Part shown: piece after piece, positions 36,071 through 48,840 of the stretch
Position numbering within the stretch: position 1 is the stretch's first letter
Layout of the letters: each line of letters opens with the position of its first letter
Assembly: GCA_023159155.1 (NCBI GenBank)
Contig: JAJNNX010000015.1
Coordinates: 434,001 to 498,000 of the forward strand
Direction of reading: 5' to 3'
Source of the DNA: Ustulina deusta
Taxonomy: Eukaryota; Ascomycota; Sordariomycetes; Xylariales; Xylariaceae
Length of the DNA: 64,000 nt
Translations under genes and position numbers: made by a program
The notes under the pieces: generated by a model
What the model saw: only the letters and a program-made list of their open reading frames with translations
Told to the model about the DNA's origin: nothing
Databases searched by the model: none

Positions 36071-36340
36071 TGGGCTGTCAATAGGACCCCTCAGTGGGCT
36101 AGGACCCTCGAGCACAGACCACCCGGGTCGCGTACCATACTGACAGACTGGTCAAGCCGCTGTTACAGCCGCGGATTAGCCATGGGCTGTCACATTAGTT
36201 TTCTTTTATAGACACTGCGTGACTAGTTCTATAGAGGGACCGTATTAGAGGCACAAGGCAGAGCCCATAATACAAAAACTAATTATACTCGATAAGTATT
36301 TATCTAACCCCCCACCCCCTTTCGAGCCAATGTTATATAC

Positions 36341-39300
36341 CTATACCCTTATCCCTTGGTTTATAACAAGTTGGCCCGATACTCTATTCGCAACAACTAA
36401 CTCCCCAATCATCGTGATTGAAGCACCGCCCGTAATATCAAACACAGCAACGTTGGCACCAAAGTCCTTGGCGAGCCAGTTGCGCAGCTCAACCGCCATT
36501 AGCGAATCAACGCCATAATCGGATAGTTGTTTCGCTCGGTCAATATCGTCGGCCTCAATGCCCAAGGCGCGCGCCAGCCTCGCCGCCAGCACTCGCACTA
36601 CGATGTCGGCTTGCGCCTCAGTGGTGTCGGCTAGGCGGAACATGGCAGCGCCATCAGCGACTATATCTTCCACGGCACCACCCCGCGATTGTTGCGGGCG
36701 CGCCGAGCCGGCAACCTGTGCGAAGCCAGCGAAGAGGGGACGGCGCGTGAGCTCTGGAGCCGCCTGGCCCTGTGCGATCCGGTGGGCGGGCGTCACAACA
36801 CCGATGAGTAGCTGGGCTCTTTGGACAGAGGGTAAAGGACGAGCGGGATCACAGTACAAGTCTAGCAGTGCCATGAGCTCGACACCGTCTATTTGAGCCA
36901 TGTCGGCGGCGTTGCGGCGCTGCACCTGGTATGCGGCCACCTCGGCGATGATACCAATGTTACGCATCTAGCCAATGTCGAGCGTAACGCCTTTCTGGCC
37001 GCAGGCTACGTGGTGACGCGCCAGCGCATCCTGGGCACTGCAGCCGGCTGCATAGTTAGATTGCGCGATACTGCCGTGGATGCCGGCGAGTGACGATAGT
37101 AGCACGAAGAAATCGAGCGATCGAGGAAGTGCTTTGTTTAGATTTAGCGAGGTCTGCACTTTAGAGCGAACCGTTAAATGCCATTGCGCATGGGTCATGT
37201 TATCGAACACGGCGTCTTGAAGTACCATGGCCGCATTAATGCAACCTTTAATGGGTGGCATGCCTGCCAGTACGCAGCCTTCGAGGGCGCTCGACAGCAT
37301 CTTAGCTGACGATACGTCACACTTAGGGGCAGCAACATGAATTCCTTGCTCCTGTAGTTCTACTACAACCTGGGCTGTTTCTTTAGAAGCAGCTCCTGAC
37401 CTCGACAGTAGGATTAAGTTCCTGGCGCCTTTCTTGGCCATCCATTTGACAATGCCACGTCCTAGACCCCCAAGCCCTCCCGCGATGACGTACGAGGCGC
37501 TCGGGTCTAGTGTCCAGTCACACCTCCTCAGAAGCCGCCTGCAAACAGTGACAGAATGGCTCACTTCGATAACAATGCGACCGGTGCTTTTGCCGCTTTG
37601 AAGGTAACGGAACGCTCGTTCAACGTCCGCCACTGAATACGCGTCTATTGGGGTCGGGCAAAACTTAGAGTCTTCAGTGACAAGATCTATGATGCTTTGT
37701 GTTAACTTGCCAGTGAGTTCTTGGTCGGTCTGGACAACGTGAAGCAAGTCTACTGCCAAAAAGCTAACGTTTCGTGAGAAGCCCGCCATGGGCAGTGAAG
37801 CGTTCGCCATAATATCAGCTTTACCGAGCTCGATGAAGCGACCATATGGTGCCATGCAGTCCCACGATGCGCGGAGACCCTCGCCAGATAACGAGTTGAC
37901 TAGGACGTCGACACCGTAGCCCTTCGTCATCCGCATGATGCCTTGAGCAAAGGTTGTGTCGCGGCTATAGAAAATGTGGTCCTCTGGGATATCGAATTCG
38001 GTCATAAGGATATGTTTCTTTTCATCGAACCCCACCGTAGCAAATACTTCGGCTCCTGCTCATGGTCCGATTAGCAAACATTGTTTCATATACGTCATCG
38101 ACCATGGTAGGTGCGGGAGAGGGGTTGAGGGAAGAACCCCCATCCCAGGTAGCCTAACAAGCTTCCTCTACCTTCAATACGTACCGAGTAATCTGGCGAT
38201 GTGGATAGTCATCTGCCCAGTGCTCCCCGATCCTGCGTGGATCAAAATCTTCTCTCCTCTCCGTAACCGAGCTGCATATACTAATAAGTAATAAGCAGTC
38301 AATCCTAAGCTAAGCACCAAAGTAGCTGCTTCAAACGAAAGCGAGTCAGGCATTTTCACAATTGTCGCGGCTGGGGCTCGCAGATGCGTCCGCATACAGC
38401 CGGGCTTGACACCACAAACCCGATCTCCAGGCCTTAATCTTGGCCCACAAGCTGATCCAGTGCGCGTCACGACGCCAGCGTAGTCGAAACCGAAGTCTCC
38501 CTCGAACCGACCGAGCGCTAGGAGAACGTCGCGGAAGCTGAGTCCCCAGGCTCTAGTCTCCACTTCGACTTCGTCAGGGCCGAGTTCGGCTAGGCCAGCG
38601 GCGTCTTCAACAAAATCTAGCGTATCCAAGAAGCCGGGCGTCTTGATTGAGAGTTTCACTGGGGGGCCGGGTTGCAGCGGCTCGCTCCTAGACTGCGGTT
38701 CCACCAACTGTCGTAGTGTCTCGTCGAGCGACACCTCCTCGACAAGCCGCGCTGTTCTAAGTTGGCCGTCACAGAGCGTGTACTCTAACTCAGGTGACAT
38801 TGACTCAAGCGCTGAGTTGAATACCTTGAACAGCTGCTCCGCGCAAGTTTGTATGACCAGCGATTGGTCTAGTTTTGTCTCTAGCGTCAGGGTAATGATA
38901 CGCTTGTCTATATTCTCGGATCGGATGCTCCTCAGAAAGCCTTGCATCATGCAATATTGCGGATACTGTGTATCTTCCAGCTTTGCTGACGAGACCCAAA
39001 GCAGGTTCTTTACACGCTTTATGATGCTTTTCAGACCACGAAAACCTGGTTCAGACATTGTGGCCAAGAATGGCGCAAACATCTCAACCAAGAAAATGAC
39101 AACATCACTGTCAGTCAGGTTGGCTTCATTTAATTCGTCAAGAGACATAATATTTGCCTCTTGGGGGTAGAATCTGCTGCAGAGCGATTCGGCTAGAGTA
39201 AGAACTGTCTTTGGAACTTCCTGTTCTGTCGTATCCTGGACGATTATAAACATATGGTTAATGTTGGATTTTTTCTCGCTCGGAGCGACTGCGCGAGTAG

Positions 39301-42300
39301 AGACCATAATACTGAACATGTGACTAGCGTCACCCTTATAGTCTCTCAGTACAAGGTCATTGCCAGAAAACCCATTTTCTTTAAAGAGTTCGTCCCATTG
39401 TTGTTCTGTGATGGCAGGGTGTATAGTACGCAACTTGTCATTGCAAAGCCACCATCCAGGAAGGACGCCGAATGCAAAGTTGGGCTATGTAGCAGTCAAT
39501 ATACATTCTAAAAGGGGTAAAGCAGGGAGGAATGTGTCAGCAGATCCGTCTGAGCCCACGTACCGTAACATTATCGGGTGTCACTACCTCAAGGCACACG
39601 AGGCGGCCACTAGGCTTCATCACTTTCCTGACGTTTTGAAGCGTCATTGCCAAGTCAGTCGTTGCATGAAACACGCTGCCCGCGATAACCACATCGTAGG
39701 CACCTTCACTGAATCCCTGCTCAGTGGGATCGCGTTCCAAATCAAGCTGTCTGAACTGGAGCCTATCTCCTCCGAGCGGCGCAAACTTCTCAATTGCCTG
39801 TTCGAAGAAGGCCGGCGAGAGGTCAGTGTATGTATATTCCGCAAACCAGCTGCCGCCTTTCTGCTCTTCGAATCCGCGGAGGGCGGAGAGGATGTGTCTA
39901 GTCATTCCACCCGTACCGGCGCCTACCTCGAGAATACGTAGGTTTGGATTCTCGTGCGCTAAGAGGTCTAAGAATGTGCGAAGTCTACTGTCACATACGC
40001 TGTCGCACACGTCATAGTATAGACGTTCCGCTAGACCCGACCCATAGACAACTTCCAGCGCGTCTGTCATGCCTGAGAGTATCTGTGGCAGGTTCCGTGC
40101 GACAGCCGGAACCAGCGCCCATGGTGGGTACAGCTCCTCGAGCGCGTCCAGAGCAGCACTGAGCTTTTGATCACTTTTGTCTTGATTCAGGCTGTACGGC
40201 ATAGGATTGAGTTCGACATAGTGCCTCATCCAGTCGAGATATCGTTTTAAGGATTTCGGCTCTGCTCGTTGTTCCTTCGCCGTGAGCTGCTTGACGGTCC
40301 GGCGAACTACCTTGTCCAGTGTATCATCTAATAATTCTCGATACCTACTCATAAGCGTTTCATCCTTTTTGACGTGATTGGCCTCACACAGTTGATACAT
40401 CTGCGAAGAACTTAATAAGCTCAGCTGAGGCTTCCAATCGATACTGTACAGGAGTCCTAGCTTGACGTTCTCGGCGTCCTGTTCGCTTGCGATAGGGGCT
40501 AGCACGGTCTTCTGGAACGCGCATAGAGGAGACCCATCATGCCCCAGTATATAAACGGCTCCCTCAATGTTTTTTGAGTCGAGCTTTGGTGTGCGACACG
40601 TCAGAATTCGGACAGAAGCAGTTGCTTGAGCTTGCCAGCCACGATTATCTGAGAACCACGCCCCTGTCAGCTTAACGGGGACCGTTGTAGGAATTGGCTC
40701 AGTCAGCCCCTTTGTTGCTTGCGTGAATAGAAGATGAATAGCACAATCTAAGAGGGCCGGGTGAACAATACTGGTTGTCTGGTGCTCATTTTCGAACACA
40801 TTGGCTACAGCCGTGGCCACATGATTACCGTCCCAGCGGATGCTATCCAGTAGCTGAAATTGCTTGCCGTAACAAAGCCCACTCTCATCGCAATACCCGT
40901 AAAAGGCTTGGCGATTTATCGCTTTGCTGCACACCTGAGCTGCGTCCTGAAAATAGCGGAGAATTTGCTCATTTCGTAGTCGCGTCTCTAGGCCCCCATC
41001 GACTTGTGTAACGACTTTCTCTTCTAGCTGAGCCTGGACGCTAGCATAGAAGCAATCAGTCCACCGGCCATTGATTAGCGCTGTGATTGTAATATTGAAC
41101 TCGAGCGAATCTTGTCGTTGCAACTCTATCATAGTCTCGGTGCTTTCCTCCCACGTTTTCCCGACCAAGATAGGGCTGAGAAAACTGGCCTCCTTGACTA
41201 AGTATCCCGAGAGCTGATGGTTTTGTGGGCATGACTGCTTAACTGCCTCAAGTGCCATAACAATCATACCAGTAGCTGGGTAGAGAACTGTACCATTAAC
41301 CTAGTTTGTTTTTTATATTAGAAGGGTAACCCTATATAAAACTGGCATTTTTACTTACCACATGATCTTTAGTCCAGGGCATTGACTCTATATCTAGAAA
41401 TTTTCTCCATTTTGGCCTCAGCGGATTCCAGTCATAAAATCTTGTGCCCAACTCATGAGGGACATGCCCGCGAAGCCTGAAGTCGCGGCTCAGCCGCGTT
41501 TCGGCCGAATACTTGTGTGAGCGGTCGAAAGGATATTCTGGACAGTCAACGCGGAAAGGCATCGGACCGTTTCCGCTAGGAAGTTGTTGGTTTACAGTTG
41601 CGATGGAGACCGGGTAGCCCAAAGTAAATAAATAACCGCAAAGTTTTTGGGTAGCTTGCAGTGCGGGCGTATGTCTCTGAAGGGTGTGACTGTAGCGAAT
41701 CTCTTTCTTGCTATTATTTTTAAAATGGTCCAGAGTGTCTAAGATGGGTCGGCGGAGAGCCGGGTGAGGCCCAATTTCAATGAGGTCCGTGATAGGCAAC
41801 CTTAAGTTTTGGGTAAGGACCTCCAACGCTTTAGAAAACTGAACGGGCGATATCAAGTTATCAACCCAATATTGGGCATTTGAGAGTAATGATCGCGTGA
41901 TATTATTGCCGGTGACAGAGGATATCATGGGGATGGTTGGTCCATCAGCGTTGCCCTCCGTGAGTAGGCCGATGAGTTCGTGGTATTCGGCGGCAATTGA
42001 TACCATGGATCGAGAGTGATACGCCACTCCAGTATTCAATTTTCGTGCAAATATTCCCGTTCTATCCAAATGCTCTTTCACTATATCAATAGCCTCTTCG
42101 GACCCGGAGAGTGTTGAGTTGGTAGGGCTATTGACACAAGCTATTTCAATAGACTTTTGCACAGCCAGCGAGCATAGCTTTTCGAGGTAGGCCTGTACAT
42201 GACATGCCGCCAGTTCTGCAGATAGCATAGCTCCTGGTGGCGCGACTGTTGTCTTCAATTTCCTCGCTAGAGTCCCACGGTAATATGCTATTTTGCAAGC

Positions 42301-43710
42301 CGACTCGAGAGATAACGCGCCAATGCTGTATGCAGCAGCAATTTCACCAGACGAGTGTCCCACCACTGCAATCGGTCTTACATCAAAAGTTTTCAGTAGG
42401 TCGACAAGAGCGATCTGAAGAGCACAACAGAGAGGCTGGCTGCGGTCTGGGCTATCGATATTATAGCCGCCGGAAAGCGCATCTGTTATAATATGCGACT
42501 AATTAGCTTAACGAACTTAGTGAGATTATATTATATATAAAAGTAAGCGTACCAAACACCGACCATGTAGATCCTAGCCTGGCGAATATGTCGTCTATTT
42601 TCTGTAGGGTCTGCTTGAAGATGTGGTACTGAATTAACTCCATGCCCATCTTCGCATACTGCACCCCTTGCCCGGTGAACACAAATGCAAGATTGGGATT
42701 GGTTGAAACCCTCACTGGCTTTGCAGTCAAGAGTCCCGGCACTCTCTCTTTCGTAGCTGTGTTCACATCAACAACAGTGAAAGTCCGCCATAGCATATAG
42801 CTACGCCTAGTGGCTAGGGTAAATGACAGCTGGTCAAGGTGGGTTTGGTATCCCGAAATACGCTCCATGTAGTACTTGTCGTAGGCTTGTATTACGCGTT
42901 CGAGGGATTTTTCATCAGGGGCTGTCCAGACAAGGAGCCTAGAGGATGCCGCGCCTGGTGCGATTCCCTCTACGGCCTGGTCGACTTGCTGGCTATTTGG
43001 AGCGGCCAGGGTCCCATTCTTACCGTCGTTGATAAAAACATGACTTGGTTCATGAATATCTCGAGTAGAATACGAGGCCTCGCTTACTGCAGACTCATCA
43101 GCTATCCTATACATGGTACGGACGACTTGGCTATTAGCCAAGAGCTTCCTTTCGATGGGATGGGGAAAGGGTAGGGTGCAGTGGTTGCCCTGCAGGCCAT
43201 GGCTTTGGAGATAGTGGAATGCATCGTCCATGATGACGTGCGAATTGGTCCCACCGAATCCAAATGAATTAACTGAAGCCCTGCGCAATCCTTCGACTGG
43301 CCAGGCAATCAGTTCAGTAGGAAACTGTATATGATAAGATGCAGCGTCTATTTTTGGATTGATCTTTTCGAAGCCAGCGTTAGGCGGAATAATGCCCTTT
43401 TCGAGGACAAGCATAGCTTTGATAACGCCAGCTAAACCACTACCACCTCCCAGGTGTCCAATATTGCCTTTCACAGATCCTCTATCAGGAGAGCTAGTTA
43501 GTAAAATAAAATGAGAGGCATATTACATCTTGCTGTCAGCACTTACACGTATAGGGGCTCCATAGTTGACCGATACTGACCAAAGACCCTTCCGATAGCC
43601 TCTGCCTCGGTGGGATCCTCGATTGATGTGCCAGTTCCATGAGCCTCGAAAAAGCGCGTGCGTGAAAATCCTAGACCGGCCTTGCAATAAACATGGCAAA
43701 TCAACCTTTC
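36341..43710 (-). pseudogene. Highly reducing polyketide synthase, 5'-truncated and interrupted by a stop
   Basis: Exons: 43710-43547, 43481-42553, 42482-41359, 41300-39564, 39484-38185 and 38055-36341. Introns are 65, 70, 58, 79 and 129 bp, all in phase. Domain order is partial KS ([27 protein letters not shown]), AT (FTGQG, GHSSGE with the catalytic Ser), DH (HVVNGTVLYP, HPALLDCAIH), C-methyltransferase (LEVGAGTGGMTRHIL), ER (HAGSGSTGQ), KR (AGGLGGLGRG, SSLAG, QSNYAAG) and ACP (GVDSLMAVEL). Two defects are clear. The N-terminal KS half with the active-site Cys is absent, replaced by AT-rich DNA beyond about 43.78 kb. An in-frame TAG at 36970-36968 replaces the Trp expected in LDIGWMRNIG between KR and ACP. 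All other frame is open (about 2,320 codons), so decay is recent. There is no thioesterase, as usual for fungal HR-PKSs. The intact enzyme would have made a reduced, methylated polyketide. Confidence 0.88.
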
Positions 43711-44255
43711 CTACGCATCAGCTGTCATGGGCTGCAATCAGTATATTATAGCGTATAGTACGTACTAGCCACGTATCACACAAAAAAAAACAATCTAAAC
43801 AGAACTTAGATATAACTTGCTAAAAAAAAAGATTTTTGTTTTAACTTTTATAAGCAAAAGTTAAGCTATAGTATAAAATAAGTAGAGCTAAGTTATATAA
43901 CAAAAACTTAGTTATATAATATAATAATTTTTTTTTTAAATTAAGATTATATTTTTATAATATATAATTATTTTTTATTTTATTTATTAAATTTATTTAT
44001 ATTAAATATATTATTTTTAAAGTTTTTTATTTTATTATTTAAATTATAACTAATAGTATTATTTGTTATATTAAAATAGTTATTAATTATAATTGTTATG
44101 TTTTTATTAATAAGGGCTATATTATACTAAACTATATTTTTATTAATAATTATAAATCTAAATTAAATATTAAAACTTTATTTTATATTATATAAAAAAT
44201 ATATTTAATAATTTTAATATGTTTAATAATTAATTTTTATTTCTTAATATTTATA
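43711..44255. other. AT-rich RIP-like patch truncating the PKS
   Basis: From about 43780 to 44255 the sequence changes abruptly to RIP-type AT-rich DNA, then returns to normal composition within the stop region of the next gene. An acceptor-like CGTAG precedes the first KS exon at 43711, but no exon upstream of it can be read. It is probably the remains of an inserted or recombined transposon. I found no terminal repeats or target duplication. Confidence 0.6.
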
Positions 44256-44973
44256 TTAAACTACTGATGGGTGCTTTCGAGTGAGGACATCCAAGATGCT
44301 CGGCAGTTTGGACAGGTGCCTTGGATCGAGCTGGGAATCTGGGATAATGTCGCGGATATAAGTCGTTACTGGTTTCTGGTATACTATATACCCAATTAGA
44401 TGTCTGTCACGCAAAGGTGGATAGCAGTCATAAGCGGAATGTAGTATTCGCAGTGCTGTAGGATTAAAACAGTAGGGCCGAACTTGGAATGATGGAAACG
44501 GATGATCTATTTGGAAGATGCCTTCAGGTTGTCCTTTTATCTGGAAGGAACAATCCCTTCCGGCAGTGGTGGGCACGTCTCCTGATCGGTAGTATCTACT
44601 TCTGCGTCACAATGTCCTATACCACACATTCAACAGAAAACACGATCGACTTGTAACGTTCCATTTGTCCCTTGAGGTAAGCCCTTGCGGCTCCATGTTA
44701 GTTCTTTGCATGTCAATCCTTGTTCGTTCGCCTACGTGGCTTATCTTAACCTCCATCTTCGGGTTGCGTTGGTATGGCTCTACGGTTGACGAGTGGTTGG
44801 TGGGGACGCAGCAGAAGTTCAGAGCTACGCGCTGAAGTTGGAATATCACGCATATGAGTCCTATATTGGTGACATCAATACGGATATACCTGTTTCGGGC
44901 CATCGGCTCCGCAGCATGATACCCAGAACAATATGTGTTTGTTTCCAGTGGCGTTGCAGCTGATGGTGGTCAT
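44256..44973 (-). pseudogene. Unidentified two-exon gene, possibly broken by an internal TGA
   Basis: ATG at 44973 opens MTTISCNATGNKHILFWVSC (28 codons), which splices at CAG/GTATAT (44890) to 44831 across a 58-bp intron ending CTTCAG. The second exon reads RVALNFCCVPTNHSSTVEPY and on to LLNVWYRTL, then meets TGA at about 44606-44604. The same frame then stays open for about 118 codons (GRDCSFQIKGQPEGIFQIDH ... VLTRKHPSVV) to a stop at 44256. Either a CGA codon became TGA, making this a pseudogene of about 245 codons, or an intron I cannot place removes the stop, or the gene ends at the TGA. I do not recognise the protein; it is Cys-containing with no signal peptide. It abuts the AT-rich patch. 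Confidence 0.42.
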
Positions 44974-46785
44974 GCGTCGACACCATATCGAAAGCTAGAG
45001 CAAGAGAGAAAGACTGATAGGCTTTAGGTTATAGTGCGTCAAGCATCGCTGCATTTGCGAACCAACATCTCAAGACACCTGACTCAACGGTTCTAAGTTT
45101 AGAAATATAGCATTGCTGGCCAACTTTAGCCAATATGCCTAGCTCGCGCAGTTACCGCTCTGTCCATTCGGATGTCTAGCTCAACAGCAGATCATTCAGC
45201 GCTAGCTGGACCTCGCCACAAACAGTCCTGAACCGCTTCATATACACCAGGGGTGTTATTCGGCCCGCTGACCACATGCTCGGTAATAGCGATGCCTATT
45301 AAAAATCGCAACGTGTTCAAACTGTTCGATCTGCCTAGTCGTGCATGAGTCTCAGAATCTCGCGGAGACGTCTCGCCAGAAGAGCATGGCCCTGGCTGTC
45401 CAGACGAGTTTTCCGTAGGCCGCCAACCAGAGGCGGGCGTGTGCCACCTCCTTTGGGGTGGTAGATATTACTCCAACCATTCATGGGCTTTCGGTAATGC
45501 CTTATCTTTTTTGGCCCCGTACACACGGCGACATACGGGTATTTCGTTGCTGGCACTAAGATTGTGTATTTAGGGACTATTTAGCGTCGGGCTGAACCAG
45601 CTCTGTAAGTAGCTATGGACTCTCGCATGGCCTTCGTTTTATTTTGCTGTACTATCTTTTTCAAGTTTGAGCCAAACAAGGGGTAATCATCACTGCCAGT
45701 AGCTGGGACGGCTGCCCTGCGGAATGGCGCAACACAACTTCTATATCGCTAACCAAGCCCAAAACGCGACAGTGGCTTGTAAATGTGGATGGATGCGATC
45801 ATGGGGGTATGACAGGAGAACTGTGATATTCAGGCCGCATGGGAATACCTTGTACGAGAAGTTGGGTAGCACTCGCTTCCTACGTGAGGGTCTCAGGGGC
45901 TTGGTCGAGAAAGCTAGCTAAACAAACCTTGGCCCAGGGACCACACTATATACACGAGATACCCGCGGTAATACATATAGATGCACATCTATTACGTGAC
46001 GACCGCACCTCTTGGCACACTACATATTAAGTCCTGATATATAATGCACCCAAGATTGTATGGAGGATTGCAGGCATAAATAGGCCTGGCGATTCCCTCG
46101 TAGACTGAGACGGGAGGAAGGAAGCCATGGACCTTGAGACCCCTAAAGAATTATCATATTGAAGTGTGAATATATGATTACAAGCCCTCATACTTGAGCC
46201 CTTGTCACACTACACGAGGGAGCTGCTGATTAAAAGTACATGTAAATACCCCAGTGGCCAATATGTACGTGTATGTATGTACTTAGCGCCTGATGTCTCC
46301 AGCTTCTGTGAGACATCCCTAATAATTCGTTGGCTTTCGGTGACAGTGATAGCATTAGGAGGACGGGGCTAGGTGCCGTCACAAGGTCTCCATGCTTTGT
46401 ACATGGAACCTGCACACCCTCATAAAGCCGTTCAAGGAGTGACATGCTTCTCCCAGCGGCAGAACAGCAATGCGTCTAATTATCAGTAAGCCGCGACTTC
46501 CGTAAGGATTGCTTTGGACGGTCGCCTAAAATCTCCAAGGATTACCCATTATTATTCTTGTAGAAGGGGCTCCCACGGATGATTCCTTGTGTATTGTGCC
46601 TTGCCAGTTGTCTAGATGGTTAATGGGTGGCATGCCGGAAGGAAAACGTAAGAGATCACAAGTATTAGAAGGGGGGAAGCACGAAGAATTATGGATGCAG
46701 GACTAGTTGATATAGCAAACTATTGGCCAAAACCTAATTATGGGTGCCCAAAAAGGCCTGTGGGTTTCTGTCTCCCTATCTCGGA
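44974..46785. other. Intergenic region, no convincing gene
   Basis: Normal GC. Short frames at 45335-45556 (-), 45724-45921 (+) and 46230-46445 (-) exist but have no start or splice context or recognisable motif that supports them. They may be exon relics of lost genes, but nothing firm can be said. Confidence 0.4.
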
Positions 46786-47803
46786 TTACTGTTTACCTCC
46801 CTTCTGTTCCTTTAATTCTTGGCTAAGCTCTATTAACGCGGTTGCATACGGCATTTCGTTATATTTTTGTAGAGTCCAACCATAGCCGCCTGGATGAACA
46901 ATATCCGACATGTCGATCAGCTTGCTGCCGTGCCAGTTTTCGATTTTTGAGTCTGTGAGGCTGAATCCAATCAAGTGAAAAAACTGTACTACTGCCTCGA
47001 TCGACTCGGGCTTGTTGTCTTCTTTTGGAATATATTCATAGACAATGGCATGGTAAATGTTCCCGTACGACATACTATGCGGTGGCTTGTCTTCTTTGCG
47101 AACCCTTGGTCTCATTGAAGGCGGCATGCGTTGAAAGAATTTACCGTCGAAAGCGAGCCAGCCATAACACTTCGTCAAAGGCGGGTAGCTTGACAGAACG
47201 GCGCAAGAGCTTTCAGTTGCTGGACGTGGCTTAGCGTTTTTCTGCGGCATGGAAAAGGCAAGCATATTATCCATTGCTTTCTTGTGTGTGTCCGGGGATT
47301 CGAAGGGCAGATGCACCGGTTCCTCTTCTAAGACCGCCTCAACCATCTGGAGAATGGCAGCATTTTGGGCTTCTCGCTGAGGAGCGAAGGAGCCGCTAAA
47401 GTCAGGTGGCTGCAATTCCCAAAACTAAAGAAATACTTAGCAGACCGAAAGGACAGGAGAGGGGAGAGAAGAAGAACAAGAAAAAGAAAACTGGGTGGCT
47501 CACAACTTTGAGGGCAAACGGGCCGCTGTTCCCAAATGCGACCTTCCAGACAGATCCATTATATCCGTCACCCAGCCATTCAGCCGACCCCCATTCGACG
47601 GTATCAAGACTAAACGTACATTTCCGCAGCAGTGGCTGCTTGAAGTCCTCGGCCGTACGACTTGGTGGGCCTTGCATGGGCTCGTTGCTGCGGAAGGGCG
47701 CGTCCACCTCTTCCTGGCGGTGGTGACGGCGAGTTTGCGTTTTCAGGAATTTCAACCTAGCATGCAGCCCCGTACCTTCCCTGGCGAAACCGGTACCTGC
47801 CAT
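46786..47803 (-). CDS. Kinetochore Sim4-complex subunit FTA2-like (kinase-fold) protein
   Basis: Two exons, 47803-47504 and 47424-46786, with a 79-bp intron (donor GTGAGC, acceptor TTTAG), giving 312 aa. The join restores GPFALKVVFWELQPPDFSGS. Motifs include EWLGDGYNGSVWKVAFG (residues about 74-90), a degenerate glycine-loop-like segment with ALKVV in the position of the kinase beta3 Lys, then QREAQNAAILQM, GWLAFDG, VYEYIPKEDN and a C-terminal SKLIDMSDIVHPGGYGW. This arrangement is characteristic of the large fungal FTA2-domain family, named after a fission-yeast kinetochore protein. Most filamentous-fungal members are of unknown role and have expanded as kinase-like proteins, so a kinetochore function should not be assumed. 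No HRD/DFG catalytic motifs are evident. Confidence 0.78.
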
Positions 47804-48840
47804 GGCAAAACCGAATAAGTTAGGTAGGTTAGGTGAATCGAGGAAAGTGATGGAAGGTGAAAATGCTTGAAGCCTCAGGGAAGCGGTAAGTTGGTCTATT
47901 TAGATGGTGGAATGCCTTGCCAAGCCAAGAGCAGATCCAAAGGCCCCTGGTACCTAAGTAGTCTACTTACTATACTAACCTATTTAGGTTAAATTTGTCC
48001 ATTATCTGTATTACACTACACTAGTCTACACAGGTACCTCGCCCGCTCTTCCTGGTTAAGACAATAATACAATATCCGGCTTCAGGGCAAAGGCCTATAC
48101 GATTGACTTGGCTTTGATTCAATGCCGGGATTTATTGCAACAAAATAAATTAGATGTAGCACAGCAAATCATTTGATGTCATCTCAGTCCTAATCAATCA
48201 CCTTCCACGCTAGAAGCCCTCAAGTATGACAATCTGAGATTAATGCATGCGATCGTTTCTACAGCAGGGCCACAAAGAGCAGCCGCACCCTCGGTATAGG
48301 CATGTGGACAGCCTAGCGGGAACAAGAGCCGCACACAGCATTGACCCCGCTACACCTGGTCGGACTAACCTTCGTTTGTCAAACCTTAACAACATCTTCG
48401 GTAGTAATACAAGCTAGGGCGGTCAGTATTATAGTTTTCGAACACGTCACAACCAGAATTATCGACTAATAAGCACAGTCTCCTCCTTGCTTATAAGAGA
48501 TCGTATTATATTGGACAAGAGATCCAGTTATAGCTCTATAGCCTTTTTTAAGAACAAAGTCATCCGCTGTATTATAATACAGACAAATATGAACTTGGCC
48601 TCCTCGCTTTAGCTCTTATCTTTTTTTCTGCCCGTGGACTTTTAAATATTTGGCGCTGACCAATGCATAATCGTTTCCCTGAACATACTTGAGTAATTAG
48701 CGCAGTGCTACTGATATCAGTACCGAACAAGCAGGGTTGCCGTCAATTCAATTCAACCATACCAGACTACTTCGTATATATTGAAGTGGGCACTAGTGAA
48801 TAATTACTCGTAGATGGTCCTAATATAGTAGTGCTTATAT
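47804..48840. other. Upstream region of the FTA2-like gene, no gene seen
   Basis: TTAGGTAGGTTAGG and TACCTAAGTAG-type words occur near 47820 and 47950, resembling the promoter at 1680-1822. The remainder up to the AT-rich block has no protein-like frame. Confidence 0.5.

Noticed and set aside
39254..39941. Plus-strand frames inside the PKS
   Set aside because: Antisense to the methyltransferase region of the PKS, which has clear conserved motifs on the minus strand.
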